Positions 35,565 through 44,007 of a stretch of DNA of 64,000 nucleotides are shown here, in pieces; position 1 is the first letter of the stretch, and each line of letters begins with the position of its first letter. Under the pieces are notes generated by a model. That model ran no database searches, had not been told where the DNA came from, and saw only the letters and a list, made by a program, of their open reading frames with translations. The position numbers and the translations under genes are program-made. The DNA comes from Vibrio sp. SCSIO 43137 (GTDB taxonomy: Bacteria; Pseudomonadota; Gammaproteobacteria; Enterobacterales; Vibrionaceae). The stretch spans positions 2,108,001-2,172,000 of the forward strand of contig NZ_CP116383.1 of NCBI RefSeq assembly GCF_028201475.1, read 5' to 3'.

Positions 35565-36025
35565 ATCTCGACTCCCATTTCCCTCAGATCCCTCAGGATC
35601 ACTTCACGAATATCGTTAATTGCCCCAAAACGAACCTTAATAACCTGCCCCTGATACAAGTAATAAAGCGCAGGCATTCCTATAGGTTTAAAATCTCCGA
35701 TTAACGTTTGCTCTGTATCGTTGATAACCGGAAAACTCAGTCCGAGAGACTTCTGAAACGCGCGCCCTACTTCAATATCCTCATCTACATCAACACCAAC
35801 AACCGTAATTCCTGTTCCTTCCAGTTCCTGATAAAGTTCATTCACTTCCGGCAGCTCATGGCGGCAGGAAACGCACCACTCAGCAAAAAAATCGACTATG
35901 GTGAGTGCGTCTTGATTTAAATTTAACTGCTCTTCAGCCACAGGGGATAAAGTGTCCCCCTGCTGGTAAGCAAAAGACACTTGTGAAAAACAGAGTGCTA
36001 TTAATATGACTAAACGGCGTAACAT
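35561..36025 (-). CDS. TlpA/ResA-like periplasmic thioredoxin
   Basis: About 154 aa. The start at 36025 has CAGGAGAAATC directly upstream. Signal peptide MLRRLVILIALCFSQVSFA, then a thioredoxin fold with VDFFAEWCVSCRHELPEV (active site CVSC) and the cis-Pro segment GMPALYYL. It probably reduces disulfides in the periplasm with electrons from the DsbD encoded at the other end of the cassette. It starts 23 bp after the tadG stop on the same strand with no terminator between, so the tad transcript may continue into it. Confidence 0.88.
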   Translation of the reverse strand: MLRRLVILIALCFSQVSFAYQQGDTLSPVAEEQLNLNQDALTIVDFFAEWCVSCRHELPEVNELYQELEGTGITVVGVDVDEDIEVGRAFQKSLGLSFPVINDTEQTLIGDFKPIGMPALYYLYQGQVIKVRFGAINDIREVILRDLREMGVEI

Positions 36026-36048
36026 GATTTCTCCTGTATTTATCATTT

Positions 36049-37278
36049 TTATTTATTCCTGAACCCTAGAACGGTTCTATATTCAATACTCATAACTTCG
36101 GTAAAATATTGATTTAGTTGACCCTTATCACTGGCATCGAATACCCTGCCGATATGTTGATTACTATCTGATTGAGACTCACCGGCACAACGTTTGAACT
36201 GCTCCAGACGCGCATCACTAACCCTGAAACCAATAAAGTTCAGCTCGATATCCAGCCCTCCTGCGTCAGGAAAGCGTCGGGACTTTTCACATAAACCAGC
36301 TTGCTCTAGTTGATCAAAAACTGAGTTAAAGTCAGCACCATCTGTCATCAATATTAATTTTTTGTTAGGCACTTCATTCTGAAACAGTAAACGGGTGTTC
36401 CACGCCTCTTGCCAGTTAGGGGTCAATTGCCTGATTCCCCAAATAAGTCCCTCTGAAGAGTTTGTTCCGCCGCTGGCCTGAAGAGCGTCAACGGCGTCTT
36501 TTACCGCGTTCATATCTGAGCTAAGGGGAAAGGTTGGCGCGTCTTTACTACAGTCCGCCAGAAAATCTTGAGGTGCTTTATAGACCACAGCACGCTCCTC
36601 ATGAGTCACGTCAATATTGGCGACGGTTTGGTCGATAAGAGCGTTGTTGCTCCCATCTTGCAGCACCCCTTCCACGCAAAACACTCCTGACTGAGGCAAC
36701 CATGGCGCATTTTTAACAGAGACCTTGTCAGAAAATGGTACGATGGCCACCCGGACAAAGTCTGCGTTTCCGGCTTTTCTTTGCTGCTCAGATATATCGT
36801 CAATGGCTCTTGTCAAAATATCTTTAAGGTCATCCAGAGTGCTGCCTGCCATAGAGCCGGAAATATCCAGAACTAATACCAGTTCTGTCGGAGTGACATT
36901 GGGAATGGATTCTTTATGTGCTGACTCACCAGCCTGTACATTTGCCGACAGTTCAGCCTGAGCGAAACTGAGAGATGGAAATAGGTTGGGCAGGTTATAG
37001 CTCATTGATATGTTACATTTTGAGGTCTCTCTAATCTCACCATCAAGGTTTTCTATATTTGGTTTGTAATAGTTCCAATACTTGTTATTCAGTGTCTGGG
37101 CGGACTGATCCGCATACGCACATGCCAGTGCTGCTGCATCAACAGCCTGAGCTGAACGTCCTGACAGCATCATATAGTAACCAAGCACAATGGTTGCCGC
37201 TGTTGCCAGAACCATCGGAAAAAGAACCGCCAGAAAGGAGACGACTACTGATCCTTTCTGTTTATTCAGATTATTCAT
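36049..37278 (-). CDS. tadG: TadG-like protein with von Willebrand A domain
   Basis: 409 aa. The start at 37278 (MNNLNKQKG) has GGGAGGAG as ribosome site; an upstream TTG at 37290 lies before that site. The N-terminus is pseudopilin-like (QKGSVVVSFLAVLFPMVLATAATIVLG), but position 5 after the Gly is Ser instead of the Glu of TadE and Flp. A vWA domain from about residue 130 has the metal-site motif VLDISGSMAG and ILMTDGADFN. It is a Tad pilus minor component, last of the tad block, overlapping tadF by 8 bp. Confidence 0.88.
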   Translation of the reverse strand: MNNLNKQKGSVVVSFLAVLFPMVLATAATIVLGYYMMLSGRSAQAVDAAALACAYADQSAQTLNNKYWNYYKPNIENLDGEIRETSKCNISMSYNLPNLFPSLSFAQAELSANVQAGESAHKESIPNVTPTELVLVLDISGSMAGSTLDDLKDILTRAIDDISEQQRKAGNADFVRVAIVPFSDKVSVKNAPWLPQSGVFCVEGVLQDGSNNALIDQTVANIDVTHEERAVVYKAPQDFLADCSKDAPTFPLSSDMNAVKDAVDALQASGGTNSSEGLIWGIRQLTPNWQEAWNTRLLFQNEVPNKKLILMTDGADFNSVFDQLEQAGLCEKSRRFPDAGGLDIELNFIGFRVSDARLEQFKRCAGESQSDSNQHIGRVFDASDKGQLNQYFTEVMSIEYRTVLGFRNK

Positions 37279-37861
37279 AGCTCCTCCCAATAAGCAGAGA
37301 GCGACTGCTTATAACATCCGGAAGTGGCAACCAATGCCATGGTAGCAAGACATGCTGAGAGGTAACTGGTTCATAAATACAAAGGACAAGCTGAATTAAA
37401 GTTGCATCGGTATCCTTGCCGGGCCGTGAATCCAGTTCGGTTTTTGGGGCCATGCCGGTTAGCTGAGATACGGGTGTTTCAACCTCACACTCTTCATTTC
37501 CTCCATTGAACGACTTAGGCGCAGAGCCATCACTGACCACCTGCAAAACTAACCCTATTTGTTCAACATTTATACTTTCCGGAAGTAAACGTTTCGCGAC
37601 AACAACCAGATTTTGTGCAATTGCAGATTCGTCAGCTATATCAGCTTCCTGCAAAGTAGTAGCCACCGCATTAGTCAGAGAAAATGCAACCTCATTTAAC
37701 TGCGTCTGGGCATTTTGAACTTTGTAGACCGTTACCAGGCCAAATAAAATTATTAGCACCCCGATAACGACGAACGGGAACTCGACGGCAACAGAGCCGT
37801 TCTGGCGGCTTCTGCCTGCCTTTCTATGCAAAAAGTACCTGCTACTAAGATTGATAGTCAT
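37271..37861 (-). CDS. tadF: TadF-like minor pseudopilin
   Basis: 196 aa. After a basic start, the class III signal QNG|SVAVEFPFVVIGVLIILFGLVTVYK is followed by a soluble domain of about 140 aa with two cysteine positions (EECEVE and LVLCIYEP). The Glu at position 5 after the cleavage glycine is present. It overlaps tadE by 17 bp and tadG by 8 bp, indicating coupled translation. Confidence 0.85.
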   Translation of the reverse strand: MTINLSSRYFLHRKAGRSRQNGSVAVEFPFVVIGVLIILFGLVTVYKVQNAQTQLNEVAFSLTNAVATTLQEADIADESAIAQNLVVVAKRLLPESINVEQIGLVLQVVSDGSAPKSFNGGNEECEVETPVSQLTGMAPKTELDSRPGKDTDATLIQLVLCIYEPVTSQHVLLPWHWLPLPDVISSRSLLIGRSYE

Positions 37862-38321
37862 AACTCACCAACACAATCTTATTAAACGAAAATAGCTCAG
37901 GAAGTTGCTCTGAAATAAATGGCATGGTCACAAACTGATACTGGTAAGACACCCGATATTCAACTAACTGCTGTTTGTTTGCTAAAGCACTTTGATTGCT
38001 GGCTAAACCTGCAATATCTTCCGCGTAGAATGGCTCTGAAACGGAAAGTTGCTCTTCTTTCAGCAGAGGAAAAGCCAAAATTCCATTAAAAAATCTATCG
38101 TCTGCCATTACAGAGGGAGGTAGCGCCCTTATTTGTCGCGCCGAAGTTTGTACCGCAGCAGAAAACACCATTTGGCTCCACATTAGTGCAACGATCTCAA
38201 AGAAGACGACAAACAACAGAGTCATTGGCAACGCGACCATGGCAAACTCGACACTACTGCTGCCAGCCTGCCTGACAGGGCTGGCATTGCGACGTTTTTG
38301 CTTACTATGCAACGGCATCAT
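37845..38321 (-). CDS. tadE: TadE minor pseudopilin
   Basis: 158 aa. Basic N-terminus, then QAG|SSSVEFAMVALPMTLLFVVFFEIVALMW, the TadE-type prepilin signal with Glu at position 5. The remainder is a short periplasmic domain ending FSFNKIVLVSYDYQS. It needs cleavage by a prepilin peptidase not encoded here. It lies 3 nt after tadD. Confidence 0.88.
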   Translation of the reverse strand: MMPLHSKQKRRNASPVRQAGSSSVEFAMVALPMTLLFVVFFEIVALMWSQMVFSAAVQTSARQIRALPPSVMADDRFFNGILAFPLLKEEQLSVSEPFYAEDIAGLASNQSALANKQQLVEYRVSYQYQFVTMPFISEQLPELFSFNKIVLVSYDYQS

Positions 38322-38324
38322 TCA

Positions 38325-39098
38325 CTACTCCGACCCGGCTGCATGGCCATCTGCCAGAAGACGGTAATAGTTAGCATTGTTTTGTAGCTCTGCATTGGTG
38401 AGAACATCACTGGCAATCAGCTTGGCGGCATCCACTTTTCCAACAATGGCATACGAAACCGCTAAGTTCAGGCTCACTTTTTTACTCGCTTCACCCCGTT
38501 GATATATTGGATACAAGATATCAATCGCTTTTGACGGATTTCCGTCAAGCATCCAGGCCAGAGCCAGATTGTTCCTGTACTCTATGCTGTCAGGGCGCAG
38601 CTGTAGCGCCCGCTTGTATACATCACGAGCATCCGGATACTTCTGTTGCAAAGAAAATGTCACCCCAAGACTATTCAGGGCAACATCGTCTTTACCCTGC
38701 AGCTCTACCGACTTTTCCAGCATGTCACTGGCTTTTAACAGATCACCAAGAGCAAGGTAGGCACGCCCTATTTCCCGGTAGAAGCCTGCTGAAGGAGCAA
38801 GCTCTAAGCCCTTTTCCAGATAATGAAGCGCTTCACTGAACTTAGCCGATTGATTTGCCGCTGAACCAGCCAGAAACAGTAGTTTCGGGTCTTGCGGTTG
38901 TTTTTCTAACTTCTTCTTGTAAATGGACAGAGCCCGGTCTGCATGGCCATTTAACAGTGCTGTCTGAGCCAGATCCAGATCCTGTTCAACAGGGCTTTGT
39001 TTCTCAGTTGAAGCACAACCAACTAGTGTCAGCAGAAGCGCGAAAACAGAGGTAAACTTCGATATTGATTTTATTTTTTGGCTATTAAAGCTTTGCAT
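38325..39098 (-). CDS. tadD: TadD, TPR lipoprotein of the Tad system
   Basis: 257 aa. A lipobox LVGC at the end of the signal (FALLLTLVGCAS) predicts an outer-membrane lipoprotein. Five or so tetratricopeptide repeats follow, for example LALGDLLKASDMLEKSVELQGKD and PDARDVYKRALQLRPDSIEYRNNLALAW. TadD is the pilotin-like helper of the RcpA secretin in other Tad systems. Its ATG overlaps the tadC stop (TAATG). Confidence 0.9.
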   Translation of the reverse strand: MQSFNSQKIKSISKFTSVFALLLTLVGCASTEKQSPVEQDLDLAQTALLNGHADRALSIYKKKLEKQPQDPKLLFLAGSAANQSAKFSEALHYLEKGLELAPSAGFYREIGRAYLALGDLLKASDMLEKSVELQGKDDVALNSLGVTFSLQQKYPDARDVYKRALQLRPDSIEYRNNLALAWMLDGNPSKAIDILYPIYQRGEASKKVSLNLAVSYAIVGKVDAAKLIASDVLTNAELQNNANYYRLLADGHAAGSE

Positions 39099-39952
39099 TA
39101 GAATTGTTCCAGAGATTCAAGCAGACGCAGCACAACAGGTGCAACAATGATCACAACGACCGGCATCATGATAAATATCACCAACGGGAAGGACATTTTG
39201 GCGGGAATCTTGCCTACCCACTCTTCCAGTTCAAGTAGCTGATATTGACGGTTATCAGAAGCAATCAGACCCAAGGCTTTTGATAGAGGAGTACCATATT
39301 GCAATGCCTGAGACATGGTGGTAACCATGTTATTTACAGCTGCCAGCTCCAGGCGTGCATCCAGATTGGCTAACGCCTGCAGCGGAGAGTCCATAACTGA
39401 CATTTCTGTTGCAGTCGTCAGCCATTCTCTCGATAGTGATGAGGAGACTGGTTTTATTTCATTGCCTACGGTCCGGAAAGCCGCTTCAAGGGTCTGTCCG
39501 GATGCAACACATACCACCATAAGGTCCAGTGCGTCAGGTAGTACTCTGCCTATCTCTTTTCTGGCATTAGCTACCCGCCAGTCAAGCAGGCGATCGACCA
39601 GTATTCCTGCAACTACAGCAGAAACAACACACTGAGCAATCCCCAGGCCATTTAACTCTAGTTGCTGATGAACGAACCAGGCGAATGCCGCTGTCACCAT
39701 CAACATAAGCCTGACCAGCATAAAGATGGTTTCAGAACTATCAGAGCTGTAACCAATGATCTGCAACTTGAGTTTTCGTGATGTATTACTCTTCCAGCTC
39801 CAACGCTTTCTGAAAGCAACACCGGACGTGTAGTTAAAACTAACTGCCTGCAAGCGTCGCTGTACTCTCTCCTGCCGACGGGCAGAAGAGTAAAAGATTA
39901 AACAACCGGCTACTCCGGACAAAACCAGTAACATGGCAACTAACTGAATCAT
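39098..39952 (-). CDS. tadC: TadC inner-membrane platform protein
   Basis: 284 aa from the ATG at 39952, which overlaps the tadB stop by 4 bp; the longer open frame to 40084 lies within tadB and is not used. It has a T2SS F-domain (PDALDLMVVCVASGQTLEAAFRTVG and QALQYGTPLSKAL) between N- and C-terminal helices, ending in IMMPVVVIIVAPVVLRLLESL. With TadB it forms the inner-membrane platform of the Flp pilus machine. Confidence 0.93.
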   Translation of the reverse strand: MIQLVAMLLVLSGVAGCLIFYSSARRQERVQRRLQAVSFNYTSGVAFRKRWSWKSNTSRKLKLQIIGYSSDSSETIFMLVRLMLMVTAAFAWFVHQQLELNGLGIAQCVVSAVVAGILVDRLLDWRVANARKEIGRVLPDALDLMVVCVASGQTLEAAFRTVGNEIKPVSSSLSREWLTTATEMSVMDSPLQALANLDARLELAAVNNMVTTMSQALQYGTPLSKALGLIASDNRQYQLLELEEWVGKIPAKMSFPLVIFIMMPVVVIIVAPVVLRLLESLEQF

Positions 39953-40854
39953 GAGAAATTCCTGTTTCTGGTCATTGAGTGCAATATCAGAGCACCAGTA
40001 ACGATGCTGCCGCCGCAATATATGAGTACTGACTGTCCACTCTCTGAATGAATCAACAACTCGAACATGGAAGGAGCAATCCATGCAACCGCAGCCAGAA
40101 TCAACAATGGCAAAAATGAAAGAAATGCTGCGGTCATTCTCGGTTCGGAGGTAAGGCTCTTCACTTTTTTACGCATTGCGCGGTTATCGTGCATGGTTCT
40201 GCTCAGGTTGTGCAGAATTTCTCTCAGTTGACCACCGTTACTCTGATTAAGTAACAAAGCCACTGAAAAATAACGAAAAGTAGGGTAAGGAAGACGAACG
40301 CAGGCATCTTCCAACGTTCTCCTAAGGCTCATTCCAACCGAGATGTGATTGTGTATTCTGGCAAACTCCTGACCGAGCAGATCATTCTGATTATTGGCTA
40401 CCTGCTCAATCGCCTGAGGAACGGATAAACCAGCTGATACTGCACGACTGACCAGCCCCAATACTTGTACTATGCCCTTTTCAAACGCCTCAGATTGCCT
40501 TTTCTTTAACAGCAAGTAATAAGGTACGGCCACAAGTAAAGCAGCAAGCAACACTGTAGCGGCCTGCCAGCTTAACGGGATATCAGCCAGAAAAAGGCGG
40601 ACAGCAAATGGAATGGTCAGCAAAATTCCACTGAGAGCAATCTTATCTTTGCGCGAGAATAGTGCATCAAATCTGATTACCATCTGGCTCAAATGGCCGG
40701 ATTTGCCTTCACTTTTAACAATAGACTCAATACTTGTCTCTCTCACATTCGGCAGACGTTCATTCAGCCTAGCGACGACTCTCTTCCGCCTGCTGAGTTT
40801 GTGCCAGCTAAATATGGAAGAAATCAGCACAACTGCAGCTAACAATGCAATCAT
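39949..40854 (-). CDS. tadB: TadB inner-membrane platform protein
   Basis: 301 aa. Paralogue of TadC with a T2SS F-domain: VQVLGLVSRAVSAGLSVPQAIEQV, then NQSNGGQLREILHNLSRTMHDNRAMRKKVKSLT, flanked by hydrophobic helices. It overlaps tadA by 4 bp and tadC by 4 bp, so the three are translationally coupled. Confidence 0.93.
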   Translation of the reverse strand: MIALLAAVVLISSIFSWHKLSRRKRVVARLNERLPNVRETSIESIVKSEGKSGHLSQMVIRFDALFSRKDKIALSGILLTIPFAVRLFLADIPLSWQAATVLLAALLVAVPYYLLLKKRQSEAFEKGIVQVLGLVSRAVSAGLSVPQAIEQVANNQNDLLGQEFARIHNHISVGMSLRRTLEDACVRLPYPTFRYFSVALLLNQSNGGQLREILHNLSRTMHDNRAMRKKVKSLTSEPRMTAAFLSFLPLLILAAVAWIAPSMFELLIHSESGQSVLIYCGGSIVTGALILHSMTRNRNFS

Positions 40855-42200
40855 GACGTCATCTCCATGGCATGACGTAACTGAGACTCTAGCTGATAAT
40901 AGGCCGCTTTCTCAGTGAACTGAGGCATGCTATTACCACTTCGGTAATGTCCCAGAACGTTACCCTGAACATCTTCTCCCTGAATAACATAGCGATAGAG
41001 ATCCTGGGTAATATATTGTTCACCTTCCAGTCCCTGAACTTCAGTAATAGCAACAACGCGGCGTTTACCATCTCGCATACGTTCTATCTGAACAACCACA
41101 TCAATGGTATCTGCAACCTGTCTGCGTAGTGCATAAAGCGGCAGGCTAGACTGAGCCATCAGCAACATATTCTCAATGCGTATCAGGGCATCGAGTGAAG
41201 AGTTAGCATGCAAGGTACAAAGAGAACCGTCATGACCAGTGTTCATTGCCTGCATCATCTCAAACGCTTCTTCTCCCCGCACCTCACCAAGTACTATCCG
41301 GTCGGGACGCATCCGCAGGGCATTTTTTAATAACTCCCTCTGGCTGACTGCCGCCAGACCTTCAGCATTCGCCGGGCGGGTCTCTGCCCTGATAACATGT
41401 GGCTGCTGCAACTTAAGCTCAGCAGCATCTTCGATAGTGATAATGCGCTCCTGAGGTGAGATACTGAAAGACATGGCATTTAAAAGCGTTGTCTTACCGG
41501 CACCTGTACCTCCTGCCACCAGCACGTTCAGACGACTGCGAACGATAATGTCCAGCAACCTGACCATACTGTCAGACATACTGCCTTTCTGAGCTAACTG
41601 ATTTAAAGAGAGCTTATCCTGACTGAACTTACGTATTGAGATATAGGTTCCGTCAAGGGCCAGCGGCGGAATCATGACATTCAGCCGGCTGCCATCCTCC
41701 AGACGGGCATCCACCATTGGTGATGATTCGTCAATACGACGCCCGACTTTACTAACCACTCGTCTGGCCAAGTTGAGTAACTGCTCTTCACTACGGAACT
41801 GAACTTCTGTTTTGCTCAGTTTGCCCATTTTTTCGACGTACACTTCCCTGTGACCATTCACCATAATATCGGTAACAACAGGATCGTCGATTAGCGGTTG
41901 CAAAGGACCTAGTCCCAGTAACTCATCCACTAACTGCCTGACCACATTTGCGACATCACGGTTACCCAACGGCAGTTGGCTGTTTGAGACAATGTTATTC
42001 ACCAGTTGGGCGATTCTGCTTTCCAGCTCCTGAGCAGAGAGCTTAACCACTACACTGGCCTCAATAGCATTAACCACATGGGAATGAATATGATGGTAAT
42101 GCTCGCGGGCAGGGTCACTCTCTCCTGACCGGCTTTGCAAACCTGCGGAGTGCGCCTGAGATTCAGGAATTGTTTCTTTTAACTTAGATGAACCGAACAT
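40851..42200 (-). CDS. tadA: TadA/CpaF secretion ATPase
   Basis: 449-aa hexameric ATPase powering Flp pilus assembly. The Walker A motif GGTGAGKTTLLNA is near residue 228, with ERIITIEDAAEL, the Asp-box and Walker B region (RPDRIVLGEVRGEEAFEMMQAMNTGHDGSLCTLHANS) after it. The N-terminal domain has the CpaF pattern ELLGLGPLQPLIDDPVVTDIMVNG. All catalytic elements look intact. The start directly abuts the tadZ stop. Confidence 0.96.
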   Translation of the reverse strand: MFGSSKLKETIPESQAHSAGLQSRSGESDPAREHYHHIHSHVVNAIEASVVVKLSAQELESRIAQLVNNIVSNSQLPLGNRDVANVVRQLVDELLGLGPLQPLIDDPVVTDIMVNGHREVYVEKMGKLSKTEVQFRSEEQLLNLARRVVSKVGRRIDESSPMVDARLEDGSRLNVMIPPLALDGTYISIRKFSQDKLSLNQLAQKGSMSDSMVRLLDIIVRSRLNVLVAGGTGAGKTTLLNAMSFSISPQERIITIEDAAELKLQQPHVIRAETRPANAEGLAAVSQRELLKNALRMRPDRIVLGEVRGEEAFEMMQAMNTGHDGSLCTLHANSSLDALIRIENMLLMAQSSLPLYALRRQVADTIDVVVQIERMRDGKRRVVAITEVQGLEGEQYITQDLYRYVIQGEDVQGNVLGHYRSGNSMPQFTEKAAYYQLESQLRHAMEMTS

Positions 42201-43361
42201 TTAAGCACCTCGTTTCCAGAGCTTACCGGATGCGGTACGTCTCTCATCCAGAACCAGTGCAGCCAGTTGATTAAAGGCATTTTTTACCTTTCTATCTCCT
42301 TTAAGGCCGGTTTTTCCTAATGAATCCCGGGTCATAAAATGCGAAGGAGCAAACGGCAAAACAATGTCAGCAGGGACTCCTAACGCATTGTGGACATCGT
42401 TGCAGTTTATAAGAGATGCTTTATCTGACTTGGTATGGTTAAGTACCAGTATGTTCAGCTTTTCGGAGCCGTGAGAGCTCCCTGCTGATAACTTTTTAAT
42501 CACCTGACCCGCATTCCGGATAGTGGCAATGGTAGGTTCTATAACTAAAACTCGGACATCCGCAGAGTAGAGTTGACCGAACCCAACCTGATCCCTCAGA
42601 GAAAACGAGGGGATATCCAGAATAAGATGATTGGAATGGTTCAGACAAAATTTAGCGAAATGATCTAACGCACTTTTTTCCGGCCAGAATGGTTCTGAAT
42701 CCAGAGGCATGTATCCGGTAAACAGAGTAAGGCCACTCTGAACCTGGCTGCCACTTCGCTCATAAACGACAGGTTCCAGCCTTTCAGGAAATTGCAACAT
42801 TTCGACCAGAGCAGTACTTCCTTCTACATCAAACTGAAGATCCAGAGAGCCTGATGCAAAATCCAAATCCGTAACGCTGACGGATTGATCACGCTCTCTC
42901 AGAGCATAAGCCAGATTAACAGCAACAGTGGAAGCTCCTACCCCTCCCTTTACACCGGCAACCGCAATCACCTTGCCAGATTGACGCTTAGCTTCAGCTG
43001 GAAACTCAATGGATGACAATGCAGATGAACTAACCGGATTGGTCAGGTACTCTAGTGCACCAGCAGCCCGGACAGCTTTGTAATATGAGATCTGTTCATT
43101 GTCACCAACGGCTATCAGATGACAACCTGTACGCCGACGCAACTGTTCAACATGCTGTTTTGCTTCAGCCAGACTTTTACCAGTAACATCAAGGATCACT
43201 ATCTGGTGACTTTCTTTAACCACCAGCCTGACAATTTCATCATGATCGGTTCCAGTCTGGCTTACTCTGCTAAAGCCTTGTTCAGACAGAGCCAGGTTAA
43301 CTGAATAACTATCAAGTTGGTTGGAAGCAGCCAGAAGTACCGATAATTGTTGTTTATGCAT
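42201..43361 (-). CDS. tadZ: TadZ/CpaE MinD-like localisation protein
   Basis: 386 aa. An N-terminal receiver-like domain (VILDVTGKSLAEAKQHVEQLRRR) is followed by a ParA/MinD ATPase with a deviant Walker A KGGVGAST near residue 138 and SVTDLDFASGSLDLQF. TadZ places the Tad machine at the pole in other bacteria. The receiver-like domain lacks a clear phosphoacceptor. Gap to cpaD is 2 nt. Confidence 0.9.
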   Translation of the reverse strand: MHKQQLSVLLAASNQLDSYSVNLALSEQGFSRVSQTGTDHDEIVRLVVKESHQIVILDVTGKSLAEAKQHVEQLRRRTGCHLIAVGDNEQISYYKAVRAAGALEYLTNPVSSSALSSIEFPAEAKRQSGKVIAVAGVKGGVGASTVAVNLAYALRERDQSVSVTDLDFASGSLDLQFDVEGSTALVEMLQFPERLEPVVYERSGSQVQSGLTLFTGYMPLDSEPFWPEKSALDHFAKFCLNHSNHLILDIPSFSLRDQVGFGQLYSADVRVLVIEPTIATIRNAGQVIKKLSAGSSHGSEKLNILVLNHTKSDKASLINCNDVHNALGVPADIVLPFAPSHFMTRDSLGKTGLKGDRKVKNAFNQLAALVLDERRTASGKLWKRGA

Positions 43362-43363
43362 AA

Positions 43364-43999
43364 TTAGTTTCCTCCTGCGCCTGTAGCCGTGATTCCAGTA
43401 GTTGCACTGCCGCTATTGGCACTATTCGCACTAACCGGCGAAACATAGTTTTTAATTGAGTTAACGGCTGTTTCACCGTGTGTTGCCCCAAGTTTCTCTC
43501 CGACTATTAACTCGCGGGGATCAGCCACCATCTGTGCTAACGCTGCAGCATTTGCGCAACCAAACGAGGAGTGCGATTTATAACTATTGAAAATCAGTGC
43601 GTTACGAGTTTCCTTAGTGCAGTTTGGAACCTCAGCCCTGAAAGTTTCAATTAGCACCTTGATGTCGCCTTTTCCGGCAAACTCCTCATTACGAAGTTGA
43701 ATCTGACTGTGGGTAAAACCTTTACTGACAAGGCGTTGCTCAATTAACGACAACTGACGAAATGCTGTTTTACTCTTTCCTAGCAGCAGAACCTTCATAC
43801 CGTAAGGAGAACCCTGACGCCCGATAAAGCGCTCGATACCTGACAACTGCTGCGCGGAAACTTTGTTGCCTTGCAACTTCAGCGCAATACTATTGGTAAC
43901 GGCATGAACTTTTATTGAAGGCTCATGCTGGATAGGATCCGGACTGCTGCACCCCACCAGAAAGGCAAGGGTAAACGGGAATAATTTAATTAGTTTCAT
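43364..43999 (-). CDS. cpaD: CpaD-family pilus biogenesis lipoprotein
   Basis: 211 aa. Lipobox LVGC in FTLAFLVGCSSPDP. The body fits CpaD: RQGSPYGMKVLLLG, then CTKETRNALIFNSYKSHSSFGCANAAALAQMVADPRELI, where the FGCANAxNLAxMVADPxDL motif is the family hallmark. The C-terminus is a Ser/Gly/Ala-rich tail. Outer-membrane location, probably with the RcpA secretin encoded 8 nt upstream. Confidence 0.9.
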   Translation of the reverse strand: MKLIKLFPFTLAFLVGCSSPDPIQHEPSIKVHAVTNSIALKLQGNKVSAQQLSGIERFIGRQGSPYGMKVLLLGKSKTAFRQLSLIEQRLVSKGFTHSQIQLRNEEFAGKGDIKVLIETFRAEVPNCTKETRNALIFNSYKSHSSFGCANAAALAQMVADPRELIVGEKLGATHGETAVNSIKNYVSPVSANSANSGSATTGITATGAGGN

Positions 44000-44007
44000 A
44001 GCAAGCC

